Origin: Burkholderiales bacterium
GTDB lineage: Bacteria > Pseudomonadota > Gammaproteobacteria > Burkholderiales > Usitatibacteraceae
Direction: 5' to 3'
Length of the DNA stretch: 5,718 bases
NCBI GenBank assembly: GCA_025350945.1
Contig: JANXWW010000083.1
Location: 1-5,718 of the forward strand
This document shows, piece by piece, positions 1-5,718 of the stretch (positions within the stretch are counted from its first letter, which is position 1; each line of letters opens with the position of its first letter). A program made the position numbers and the translations under genes. The notes beneath the pieces were generated by a model. The model saw nothing but the letters and a program-made list of their open reading frames with translations. It was not told the origin of the DNA and did no database searches.

Positions 1-174
1 GGCTTTAGCTTCGAGCTCGGCGCGCTTGGCCTCGAACTCAGCTTTGTTCGCATCGGTGGCGCGTTTGGCTTTGCGTTGCGGGATCAGGAAGTTACGTGCA
101 TAACCGTCCTTGACCTTGACGACATCGCCCAACTGGCCGAGATTTACAACTTTTTCCATCAAAATAATTTGCAT
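1..174 (-). CDS. rplI: 50S ribosomal protein L9 (bL9), N-terminal 58 residues, cut by window edge
   Basis: bL9 binds 23S rRNA near the base of the L1 stalk of the 50S subunit and supports reading-frame maintenance. The visible protein starts MQIILMEKVVNLGQLGDVVK and continues with the family's signature VKDGYARNFLIP (residues 21-32). It then enters the Ala/Lys/Glu-rich beginning of the long connecting helix (KAEFEAKRAELEAKA). Family members have about 150 residues, so roughly 90 lie beyond base 1. The ATG at 172-174 is preceded by AAGGA (182-186) at 7 nt, which supports this start. It is the last visible gene of the rpsF-priB-rpsR-rplI operon, 26 nt after the rpsR stop. Identification is firm; only the 3' end is missing. 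Confidence 0.96.
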   Translation of the reverse strand, partial: MQIILMEKVVNLGQLGDVVKVKDGYARNFLIPQRKAKRATDANKAEFEAKRAELEAKA

Positions 175-200
175 GATTTTGTCCTTATCCGATCTCTAAA

Positions 201-488
201 TTAGTGCAGATCGGTGTAATGGATCAACGCAAGAAAACGTGCGCGCTTGATCGCTACATCCAACTGACGTTGATATTTGGCTTTGGTGCCGGTGATACGG
301 GCCGGAATGATTTTGCCGTTTTCGTTGACAAATTCTTTCAGGATGCCGATATCTTTGTAATCGATTTGCACGATTTTTTCTGCGGTAAAACGGCAGAATT
401 TTTTGCGGCGGAATAAACCGCGATTGGGATTGCGTGTGTCTTTTTTGTTCTTGTCGAACTTTTTACCGCGTGGGCCGGGACGGGGCAT
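201..488 (-). CDS. rpsR: 30S ribosomal protein S18 (bS18)
   Basis: bS18 sits on the 30S platform, where it pairs with S6 and binds 16S rRNA. The 95-residue protein has the complete S18 core: FRRKKFCRFTAE (residues 26-37), IDYKDI (42-47), NGKIIPARITGTKAKYQRQL (57-76) and IKRARFLALIHYTD (80-93). It carries about 24 extra basic residues at the N-terminus compared with the 75-residue E. coli protein. This MPRPxxxGKKFDK-type extension is familiar from Burkholderia-like betaproteobacteria. The ATG (486-488) follows GAGGTGA, whose GAGGTG (493-498) ends 4 nt before the ATG; this extends well against the anti-Shine-Dalgarno. It starts 19 nt after the priB stop, so co-transcription and translational linkage with rpsF and priB are likely. 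Nothing is broken or missing. Confidence 0.98.
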   Translation of the reverse strand: MPRPGPRGKKFDKNKKDTRNPNRGLFRRKKFCRFTAEKIVQIDYKDIGILKEFVNENGKIIPARITGTKAKYQRQLDVAIKRARFLALIHYTDLH

Positions 489-507
489 GATTCACCTCAG
501 AAATAAA

Positions 508-813
508 TTAGTTTGAATACTTGAATTGGGTTATGTGCAAAATCAACATCGAGTTATAGCGATTCTTCTGGCTTAAAAAACCTTTGACGGTTAACGCGTC
601 CGCAACCTTGACGTTATTCAATGCTTCAGCCACCTCACCAAACGCCACCGCATTTATTTCAGCTTCAACAGCCACAAAAGAATTACCTTCCGCCTGCTGA
701 GACTGATGCGTTAGCGTGAGATTCAGTGCCGCGAGGCCACCGGGGGTTACCCGAATCACATCGCGCGTTGCGACTACACCTTCAAGAACCACTGTATTGG
801 TTGCCGCGTTCAC
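508..813 (-). CDS. priB: Primosomal replication protein n (PriB), GTG start
   Basis: PriB is a small OB-fold single-strand DNA binding protein. In replication restart it bridges PriA and the fork so that the replicative helicase can be reloaded. The 101-residue product matches the family in length (E. coli 104). It shows the expected strand pattern: NTVVLEGVVA (6-15), then RVTPGGLAALNLTLTHQS (21-38), which is the betaproteobacterial R-x-TP-x-GL-x-AL-x-LTL-x-H block. These are followed by VAVEAEINAVAFGEVAEAL (47-65) and VKGFLSQ (76-82), and it ends in LILHITQFKY. Its place between rpsF and rpsR is the classical priB location and strengthens the call. The start is GTG at 811-813 with a weak GGTGA (821-825) 7 nt upstream. 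A much stronger GGAGG (832-836) points to another GTG in a different frame (see the separate entry), so the exact N-terminus is less certain than the identity. Confidence 0.9.
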   Translation of the reverse strand: MNAATNTVVLEGVVATRDVIRVTPGGLAALNLTLTHQSQQAEGNSFVAVEAEINAVAFGEVAEALNNVKVADALTVKGFLSQKNRYNSMLILHITQFKYSN

Positions 814-836
814 GATTTTTTCACCGCGTGGCCTCC
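810..836 (-). promoter_or_regulatory. priB translation start region with overlapping four-codon reading frame
   Basis: On the minus strand GGAGG (832-836) lies 7 nt before a GTG at 822-824. That frame reads only GTG AAA AAA TCG TGA (824 down to 810), and its TGA overlaps the GTG start of priB as GTGA. The priB GTG itself has only GGTGA (821-825) at a useful distance and is 18 nt from the strong GGAGG. This could be a minicistron that feeds priB by termination-reinitiation. Alternatively, the A6 run (816-821) may be one A short by sequencing error or real slippage. With A7 the strong site would drive an in-frame MKKIVNAATN... product. The bases are seen directly; the function is inference. Confidence 0.4.
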
Positions 837-854
837 AACTAACCTGATAATTAT

Positions 855-1220
855 TTATGCAGCAATTTTTACGTCATCTTTCAGATCATGCGATCTGGAT
901 TTCTCTTCTTTCATCATTGGGGACGGCGCTGTTTCGGCGGCGTCCATCTTGACGATCAAGTGACGCAAAACCGCATCGTTGAATTTGAACGCATGCTCAA
1001 GTTCGTCGAGCGTGGCCTGGGGCACTTCAATATTCATCAGCACATAATGCGCCTTGAAAATTTTCTGGATAGGGTAAGTCATCTGACGACGACCCCAATC
1101 TTCGATTCGATGCACTTTACCGGCTTGAGCGGCAATAGTTGCTTTGTAGCGATCAATCATCGCGGGCACTTGTTCACTCTGATCCGGGTGAACGATAAAA
1201 ACGATTTCATAATGGCGCAT
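855..1220 (-). CDS. rpsF: 30S ribosomal protein S6 (bS6)
   Basis: bS6 is a platform protein of the 30S subunit that binds 16S rRNA together with S18. The 121-residue protein begins MRHYEIVFIVHPDQSEQVPA, the canonical first strand and helix. It contains EDWGRRQMTYPIQKIFKAHY (residues 40-59) and FNDAVLRHLIVKMD (80-93), all standard S6 blocks. The tail after residue 95 (TAPSPMMKEEKSRS...KIAA) is charged and probably flexible. It does not end in the glutamates that RimK extends in E. coli, so that modification is not indicated. The ATG (1218-1220) is preceded by AAGGAG (1226-1231) at 5 nt. It is the first gene of the operon, with priB 41 nt downstream. The upstream leader carries a candidate S6:S18 binding hairpin for autoregulation. 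Confidence 0.98.
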   Translation of the reverse strand: MRHYEIVFIVHPDQSEQVPAMIDRYKATIAAQAGKVHRIEDWGRRQMTYPIQKIFKAHYVLMNIEVPQATLDELEHAFKFNDAVLRHLIVKMDAAETAPSPMMKEEKSRSHDLKDDVKIAA

Positions 1221-1233
1221 AAATTCTCCTTGT

Positions 1234-1260
1234 GGATTAAGACCGTCTGGTCGGAAAGCC
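1234..1260 (-). promoter_or_regulatory. Candidate S6:S18-responsive leader hairpin of rpsF mRNA
   Basis: On the minus strand the leader reads GG-C-TT (1260-1256), T, CCG (1254-1252), ACC (1251-1249), loop AGACG-like sequence, GGT (1244-1242), then CTTAATCC down to 1234. ACC pairs with GGT, or GACC with GGTC around a tetraloop AGAC. Outside it GG and TT pair with CC (1234-1235) and AA (1237-1238), leaving CCG largely unpaired. Many bacterial rpsF mRNAs are known to carry a leader hairpin with a bulged CCG that imitates the 16S rRNA site of the S6:S18 dimer and represses translation when bound. Here the structure ends 2 nt before the AAGGAG of rpsF, well placed to block initiation. Pairing was done by eye, so the match is plausible rather than proven. 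Confidence 0.5.
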
Positions 1261-1342
1261 TCCCCGCATGCGCACGCAGATGAAGCAAGGTTTTTTTCAT
1301 GACCGCAACTTGAAAATACTCACAAGCACAGCCAAGCCCTAC

Positions 1343-1371
1343 ATTGTGCGGGAAAACGTCAATTAAATCAA
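1343..1371 (-). promoter_or_regulatory. Candidate sigma70 promoter of the rpsF operon
   Basis: On the minus strand TTGATT (1366-1371) is separated by 17 nt from CACAAT (1343-1348), a 4/6 match to each consensus hexamer at ideal spacing. It is followed by a GC-rich stretch (GTAGGGC). Such a discriminator would suit growth-rate (ppGpp) control of a ribosomal operon. Transcription would start near 1336 and give a leader of about 115 nt. An overlapping alternative is TTGACG (1357-1362) with a poor TAGGGC (1336-1341) at only 15 nt. No better pair was seen between the peptidase terminator and rpsF. Confidence 0.42.
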
Positions 1372-1432
1372 ACGGTTTCGCGGGTTTTTGAGGGCGCGGT
1401 TCGCGTAGGCCAGTTCGAGTTTGGCAAGTAAG

Positions 1433-1488
1433 GCTATGTGACATCGGTGTGCAATTTGAGACCGAGTCACGTAGCTGCGCAACGTGAC
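1433..1488. repeat. Three-arm inverted repeat able to form competing hairpins
   Basis: Reading the plus strand, GCTATGTGAC (1433-1442) and GTCACGTAGC (1466-1475) are complementary apart from one T-G pair. The stem continues inward with TCGGT (1444-1448) and ACCGA (1461-1465) around a 12-nt loop, with A1443 bulged. GTCACGT (1466-1472) is also perfectly complementary to ACGTGAC (1482-1488), so the middle arm can pair with either neighbour but not both. No T run follows on either strand, so it is not a simple terminator. It lies between the peptidase terminator and the rpsF promoter. It could be a protein-binding dyad, a structured part of a read-through RNA or a small RNA remnant; the sequence does not decide. 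Confidence 0.55.
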
Positions 1489-1492
1489 CCAC

Positions 1493-1568
1493 AAAAAAAC
1501 CTAAACCCTATATTCAACGGGCATTTCAAAGCACTTATGCTCTGAAATGCCCGCCAATACTAGGGTTT
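1493..1568 (-). terminator. Two-stage hairpin and T7 run: terminator of the M16 peptidase gene, possibly bidirectional
   Basis: The inner stem pairs CGGGCATTTCA (1518-1528) perfectly with TGAAATGCCCG (1543-1553). AGC (1530-1532) and GCT (1539-1541) can extend it into the loop. An outer stem pairs AAACCCTATATT (1503-1514) with AATA-C-TAGGGTTT (1556-1568) with one bulged C, separated from the inner stem by a small internal loop. On the minus strand the structure begins 16 nt after the stop codon of the 945-residue peptidase. After A-G-G it is followed by seven T's (1499-1493). On the plus strand TTTTTAATTTT follows too, so it could terminate in both directions. Its location fits separation of the peptidase genes from the ribosomal operon. 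Confidence 0.65.
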
Positions 1569-1583
1569 TTAATTTTATTGCTG

Positions 1584-4421
1584 TTATTTCGTAGCAGTAT
1601 TCGTCGCTGTAGCGGGCGTCGTATTTGCTGTGGTCGCTGTTTTCGCCACCTTCGCAAAATCACCTGCTTTCACAAACGTAATCTTGTTCGGGTCGATAAA
1701 TTTACGCATCGCGGCTTGTACTTCCTCAGGCTTTAACGCAGCAATTTTGTCTTCGAATTGTTTCGACCAAACAAAGGTTCTGCCCAGATATGAATTGTTC
1801 GACAACGCACCTGCCAGTGCACCATCTTGCGCGCGCTGTTGCAAACGCTGCTGAAGTGCACCCGATTTTGCGGCGGCCAGTTCAGCTACCGTGAAGCCGT
1901 CTTTCAATGCTTTAGCCACTTCATCTTTAAACGCCGCTTCCACTTTCGCGACGTTCTGCGGTGCGGCGATGGCGAATGCGCTCCATGAACCACCACGATC
2001 AGTCGAGCTCACGGTCAAGCGCGAACCGACGCCATAGCTCAAGCCATCTTTCACGCGAATACGTGCGGTCAGGCGCGAATCAAAGCCTGCCGCACCGCCC
2101 ATGATGTAATTCGCGACGTACAACGCCGGATAATCGGGATCGGTATCCTGCACATCAACGTTAATGCGTGCCGAAAAAAATGCGTTTTCTTTATCCGGTG
2201 TTTCCAGCGCGCGATTGACCGGCGCGATATCTTTGTATGGATTTGTAATGCGCGCATACGGCACACCGCCCTTCCAATCACCAAACGCTTCGCGCACCGC
2301 CAAAGTCACTGCGGCTTCATCAAAATCACCCACAATCGATATATCACCTTTCGCAGCCGCATAAAACGTTTTGTGGAAATCGCGAAGATCGGCGAGCTTG
2401 ATCGCTTTTAAATCTTCTTCGGTTTCCTCAAAGCTTGATTGATAGCGCACATCGCCGCGCGGGAAGGTATTGAATTGCTTCGCCAGTGCGACGGTCGCAA
2501 GTGCTTGTGGATCACTCTTCTGCGATTCGATTTGCGTCAATAATTGTTTGCGCAGTTGCTCGAATTCGGTTTCTGGAAATGCTGGTTCACGCATCATCTG
2601 TGCGGTGAGTTTGATCGCCTGAACAATGTTGCTGCGATTGGTTTGGAAGCTCGCTGAAAGGCCATTAACGCCGCCCGCCATTTTCAGTTTTTCCGATTCA
2701 TCGGCCAATTGTGTGCGCGATAATTTCGTCGTGCCGCGTGACAACATTTGCCCGGTCATCTGCGCAATCATCGCCTTGCCAAATAACGATTTTTCATCGC
2801 CGCTGCGCAAACGCATATTGAAGTTCGCCACTTCGCCGCGATTCTTTTTTGACAACATCGAAATCGTCAAGCCACCCACTTCAATTTTCTTGGTGCGCTT
2901 GTCGACATTCGCGTTATCCGGATCAAACGCTTCGGCAGTGGAAGTCACTTCCTTGCCTTTAAAATCTTTCATCACCTCGGCAACGGTTAATGGCGCTGAG
3001 ATATCGGCGCGCTGCGGTTTGTCTTCAGGCTGAAAAAGACCAACCACGCGATTGTCGCGGCGATAATATTTGGCAACGGCGTTTTTTACTTCGTCCGCCG
3101 TGATTTTTTCCGCGCGATCACGCGATTGAAAAAATAAACGCCAATCACCGAGCGCAATATATTCAGATAATTGCACACCAATACTTTCATGATTGTTCAA
3201 CACGCGTTCAGCATCATTGGCAAAATTTTTGCGGGCACGTTCCATCTCTTCGGGTGTGGGTGGATTATTGTAGAAATCTTCCACCACTTTTATCAGCTCC
3301 GTTTGTACTGGTGCAATCAACTCACCTTTTTTAACAACCGCGCCAATCAGATGCAACCCGCCATCACTCGCGAGCAACGGGAAACCCACAATTTGTGCGG
3401 CCTTGCCGGATTCAACCAGGGCTTTATGCAAACGGCCCGTGGGCGAATCAGTCAACACAAAATTGAAAAATCCCAGCGCATCCGCGTCCGCGTGCAAAGC
3501 CGAAGGCACCTTGTAACCGAGCGCCACGATTTGCACATCGCCCTTGCGACGCACGACAAAACTGCGCTCACCGTCTTGTGTGGGCTCTACCGTCCAGAGC
3601 TTGGGCAATACACGTGTGGGTTTAGGTATTGCACCAAAATATTTACCCACCCAGTTAAGCACTTTGGCTTCATCAAACTTACCCGCGACGAGCAACACCA
3701 CATTATCCGGCTGATAGTACATGCGATAAAACGCTTGCAAATTTTCGATCTTCACATTCTCGATATCGCTGCGATTGCCGATGGTCGAATTGCCATAGTT
3801 GTGCCAATCAAAGGCCACGCTTTGCATGCGTTTTAGCATCACGCCAAACGGCTGGTTCTCGCCGTTTTCATATTCATTGCGCACCACCGTCATTTCGGAA
3901 TCGAGATCTTTTTTTGCGATAAACGAATTTATCATCCGGTCCGCTTCCATTTGCAGTGCCCATTCGAGGTTTTCATCGCTCGATTGGAACAGCTGGAAAT
4001 AATTGGTGCGATCCAGCCACGTGCTGCCATTAAAACGCATGCCACGTTTGTTGAAATTCTTGTCAATATCAGGATTCTTCGGTGTGCCTTTAAACACCAA
4101 ATGCTCCAGCAAATGCGCCATGCCCGTTTCGCCGTAATTTTCGTGGCGCGAACCGACCAGATACGTCATGTTCACCGTCACAGTGGGTTTTGATGCGTCC
4201 GGGAACAATAATATTTTTAAGCCGTTGGGCAAGCGATATTCGGTTATGCCTTCGACGGACGTAAATTTTTGCGGAACGGCTGAGACTGCGCTTACCTTCG
4301 CCACAACAGGTTTTGCGTCAACCGTTTCTTTGGCATGAATACCGACCGCGTTAAATGTCAGTAGCAGCGCGGCAGTTATGGCTGCGCTCAATTTTGAATA
4401 ACCTACTAATTTTCTTGTCAT
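1584..4421 (-). CDS. Exported two-lobed M16 family zinc metallopeptidase (complete)
   Basis: The protein has 945 residues, close to E. coli PqqL (931). Family M16 enzymes are clam-shell zinc peptidases that enclose and cut peptides or unfolded chains. Residues 1-30 look like a Sec signal peptide: MTRK, hydrophobic ITAALLLTFNAVGI, cleavage after IHA; so a periplasmic location is inferred. The N-terminal catalytic domain carries the inverted zinc motif HLLEH (103-107) inside GMAHLLEHLVFKGTP. Glu183 in VVRNEYE lies 76 residues after His107, the usual place of the third zinc ligand. A first M16_C-like domain follows (about 210-400). The second half repeats the fold. Its motif position reads AQMTGQ (553-558), so that lobe has no metal site. 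Near the end DSRLTARIRVKDGLSY (781-796) is the conserved Arg/Tyr region that completes the active site in this family. The tail is Thr/Ala-rich (928-944). The chosen ATG (4419-4421) has AAGG (4430-4433) at 8 nt and opens the signal peptide; the open frame reaches 75 codons further but that part overlaps the upstream gene. Substrate unknown. Confidence 0.94.
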   Translation of the reverse strand: MTRKLVGYSKLSAAITAALLLTFNAVGIHAKETVDAKPVVAKVSAVSAVPQKFTSVEGITEYRLPNGLKILLFPDASKPTVTVNMTYLVGSRHENYGETGMAHLLEHLVFKGTPKNPDIDKNFNKRGMRFNGSTWLDRTNYFQLFQSSDENLEWALQMEADRMINSFIAKKDLDSEMTVVRNEYENGENQPFGVMLKRMQSVAFDWHNYGNSTIGNRSDIENVKIENLQAFYRMYYQPDNVVLLVAGKFDEAKVLNWVGKYFGAIPKPTRVLPKLWTVEPTQDGERSFVVRRKGDVQIVALGYKVPSALHADADALGFFNFVLTDSPTGRLHKALVESGKAAQIVGFPLLASDGGLHLIGAVVKKGELIAPVQTELIKVVEDFYNNPPTPEEMERARKNFANDAERVLNNHESIGVQLSEYIALGDWRLFFQSRDRAEKITADEVKNAVAKYYRRDNRVVGLFQPEDKPQRADISAPLTVAEVMKDFKGKEVTSTAEAFDPDNANVDKRTKKIEVGGLTISMLSKKNRGEVANFNMRLRSGDEKSLFGKAMIAQMTGQMLSRGTTKLSRTQLADESEKLKMAGGVNGLSASFQTNRSNIVQAIKLTAQMMREPAFPETEFEQLRKQLLTQIESQKSDPQALATVALAKQFNTFPRGDVRYQSSFEETEEDLKAIKLADLRDFHKTFYAAAKGDISIVGDFDEAAVTLAVREAFGDWKGGVPYARITNPYKDIAPVNRALETPDKENAFFSARINVDVQDTDPDYPALYVANYIMGGAAGFDSRLTARIRVKDGLSYGVGSRLTVSSTDRGGSWSAFAIAAPQNVAKVEAAFKDEVAKALKDGFTVAELAAAKSGALQQRLQQRAQDGALAGALSNNSYLGRTFVWSKQFEDKIAALKPEEVQAAMRKFIDPNKITFVKAGDFAKVAKTATTANTTPATATNTATK

Positions 4422-4605
4422 GTGGAAGACCTTTTTTGACGAATGCCGATGGAGTTGAATATTGAAGCCAAGATAATTTCGGATGCTTCGCGATACTAAC
4501 GCTGAACCGATTTGTAACACTAAAACCGGTTTGAAGGCAGAACATGCGACAGAACCCCGATTTACGGGATGAAACATGGCAAATACAGTACGGAACAAAG
4601 CAACA
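4422..4605 (-). other. 184-nt spacer between the two M16 peptidase genes
   Basis: No gene is supported here. On the minus strand, 36 nt after the stop of the upstream peptidase, ATCCCG/CGGGGT (4554-4570) can form a small hairpin with loop TAAAT. No T run follows, so it is at best a weak terminator. A 10-bp perfect palindrome AAACCGGTTT lies at 4523-4532. I could not find a convincing promoter: TTAGTA and TTATCT at 17-nt spacing is the best pair and is poor. The spacing allows either co-transcription of the two peptidases or a separate weak promoter for the second. The AAGG at 4430-4433 serves the downstream gene. Confidence 0.5.
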
Positions 4606-5718
4606 TTATTGAGCCTTGACAACCACCGCTGGCTTGGCAAAATCACCCGCGTTTATGATTGTCATCTGATTTAAATTCAGATGTTTTTGCATTGCCGCCA
4701 ATACATCAGCCGCTTTTAGCGCCTCGACTTTTTTATCAAGCGCTGCCACCCATTTCATGTCGCGACCCAGATAAAGCTGCGACGCCAGATTTGCCGCAAG
4801 CCGCGCATCGCTGGCGCGTGTGAGTTGTTGCGCCTCGGCAAAGCCGGATTTTGAGGCATTTAGTTCCGCTGCTGAAAATCCTTCCTTCGCCAGTTTCGCC
4901 ATTTCATCCTTGAATGCGCTAATGACCTTCTCGCGATTTTGCGGTGCGTATTGTGCCTGCGCGGTCCAATCGCCCGCGCGATCAAGCGGACTTACATCGA
5001 GACCAGAACCCACCGCATAGCTCAAGCCTTCCTTCACACGAATGCGTGCCACCAGCCGCGCCGAGAAACCCGCGCCACCGCCCAACATCCAGTCGGCCAT
5101 TTTTAACGCCGCGTAATCGGGGTCATCTTCTTGCATGTTTACGTTGAGCCGCGCAATAAAAGTGGCGCTTTCTTTATCCGGAGTTTCAATGGCGCTCAAT
5201 GTGGGCGCGACCGCTTTGAAGTTGGAAATAATTTTTTTGAAATTGTTCGCCGACTTCCAGTTACCCAGCATCTGCGGCAATAACGGCTCAATTATTTTTT
5301 CATCAAAGTCGCCCACGATTGCCACTTGCCCATTATTGCTGCCGTAAAAATCAGCATAAAACTTTTTCACGTCGGCAAGTTTTATTGCCTTGGTGTCGGC
5401 GATGCTGTCCTTTATCGTCGGCACGTAGCGCACATCATCACGCGGATAAACATTGAAATGACTCGCCACGGCTTCTTCCGCCAGTGCGGCGGGGTCAGAA
5501 AGCGAGCGCTCCAGCTCGGCTAAAATTTCCTGTCGCACCAGTTCAAATTCAGATTCGGCAAAAGTGGATTCGCGCAACATTTCCGTCGCCAATTTTAGCG
5601 ATGCGGCCAGTGTTTGTTTGGTGGCAGTGATGGTTGCCTGCGCTCTAGTGGGCGTGCCGGCGACGACGATATTCGCTTTCAGATTATCCATTTCATCGCG
5701 CAATTGTTCGCGCGTTTT
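4606..5718 (-). CDS. M16 family peptidase paralogue, C-terminal 370 residues, N-terminus beyond window
   Basis: The reading frame is open to the window edge. Its visible part aligns without large gaps with residues from about 567 to the end of the neighbouring 945-residue peptidase. Shared blocks include SDPAALA (visible residues 74-80), YPRDDVRY (91-98), KAIKLADV (110-117), AIVGDFDE (133-140), ETPDKESATFIARLNV (178-193) and ARIRVKEGLSYAVGS (224-238). This is the second, normally non-catalytic lobe with the Arg/Tyr region of M16 enzymes. The zinc motif half lies outside the window, so whether this copy is an active peptidase cannot be judged. It ends INAGDFAKPAVVVKAQ and lacks the Thr/Ala-rich tail of the other copy. 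Because it is upstream of its paralogue in the same direction, the pair probably arose by tandem duplication and may act together in the periplasm. Function and substrate are unknown. Confidence 0.94.
   Translation of the reverse strand, partial: KTREQLRDEMDNLKANIVVAGTPTRAQATITATKQTLAASLKLATEMLRESTFAESEFELVRQEILAELERSLSDPAALAEEAVASHFNVYPRDDVRYVPTIKDSIADTKAIKLADVKKFYADFYGSNNGQVAIVGDFDEKIIEPLLPQMLGNWKSANNFKKIISNFKAVAPTLSAIETPDKESATFIARLNVNMQEDDPDYAALKMADWMLGGGAGFSARLVARIRVKEGLSYAVGSGLDVSPLDRAGDWTAQAQYAPQNREKVISAFKDEMAKLAKEGFSAAELNASKSGFAEAQQLTRASDARLAANLASQLYLGRDMKWVAALDKKVEALKAADVLAAMQKHLNLNQMTIINAGDFAKPAVVVKAQ

Noticed and set aside
888..1283. 131-codon plus-strand frame opposite rpsF
   Set aside because: Antisense to an unambiguous ribosomal protein gene; no recognisable domain.
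1157..1492. 111-codon minus-strand frame covering the rpsF leader and start, including an internal MKKTLLHLRAHAG start near 1300
   Set aside because: It overlaps the 5' end of rpsF in another frame, runs through promoter and hairpin sequences, has no ribosome site at the internal ATG and resembles no protein I know.
1365..1495. Short minus-strand frame reading ...IALLAKLELAYANRALKNPRNRLI before a stop near 1365
   Set aside because: It looks vaguely protein-like but lacks an ATG and ribosome site and coincides with the competing hairpins. Too short to support as a gene or remnant without homology evidence.
3171..3836. 221-codon plus-strand frame opposite the peptidase gene
   Set aside because: It lies entirely antisense to a well-supported M16 coding region, and its His/Arg/Ile-rich composition is that of a frame shadow.
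4554..4570. Small hairpin after the upstream peptidase gene as a terminator
   Set aside because: The stem is only about 6 bp with a wobble pair and has no T run after it on the minus strand.
4422..4646. Upstream extension of the complete peptidase to a 1020-residue protein
   Set aside because: The extra 75 codons overlap the end of the upstream gene and cross the spacer, resemble no M16 sequence and would bury the signal peptide. The ATG at 4421 has a ribosome site at the right distance.

Overview
The window looks like a piece of a betaproteobacterial chromosome with GC content near one half, probably Burkholderiales. The evidence is the gene order rpsF-priB-rpsR-rplI with a recognisable priB, and an N-terminally extended S18 (95 residues, opening MPRPGPRGKKFDK), which is the form I know from Burkholderia-type species. 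The family is inference; a low-GC Oxalobacteraceae such as Undibacterium would fit. All convincing genes are on the minus strand, so the biological order runs from high to low coordinates.

Right part (5718 down to 1584): two consecutive genes encode paralogous zinc metallopeptidases of family M16 (pitrilysin/insulinase). The upstream copy enters from beyond the window edge, and only its last 370 residues are visible. After a 184-nt gap comes the complete second copy (945 residues). It has a signal peptide, an intact HLLEH zinc motif in its N-terminal half and a degenerate, non-catalytic C-terminal half. The two align end to end over the visible part, so this is a tandem duplication of exported two-lobed peptidases.

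Middle part (1583 down to 1221): 363 nt without a credible gene, but full of signals. In transcription order these are a large two-stage hairpin followed by seven T's (terminator of the peptidase gene), a set of three mutually complementary arms forming competing hairpins, a sigma70-like promoter, and an mRNA leader. Just before the rpsF ribosome binding site the leader contains a short hairpin with an unpaired CCG. This resembles the known S6:S18 autoregulatory motif.

Left part (1220 down to 1): the ribosomal protein operon rpsF (bS6), priB (primosomal protein n), rpsR (bS18) and rplI (bL9, cut by the window edge after 58 residues). Gaps of 41, 19 and 26 nt indicate one transcript. S6 and S18 form a pair on the 30S platform and probably feed back on the leader. 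L9 belongs to the 50S subunit, and PriB acts in replication restart. The most curious spot is the priB start: a strong GGAGG serves a four-codon reading frame that overlaps the GTG start of priB across an A6 run.

Most of the window is ordinary housekeeping sequence. I see no transposon, CRISPR array, tRNA, rRNA or novel defence system.
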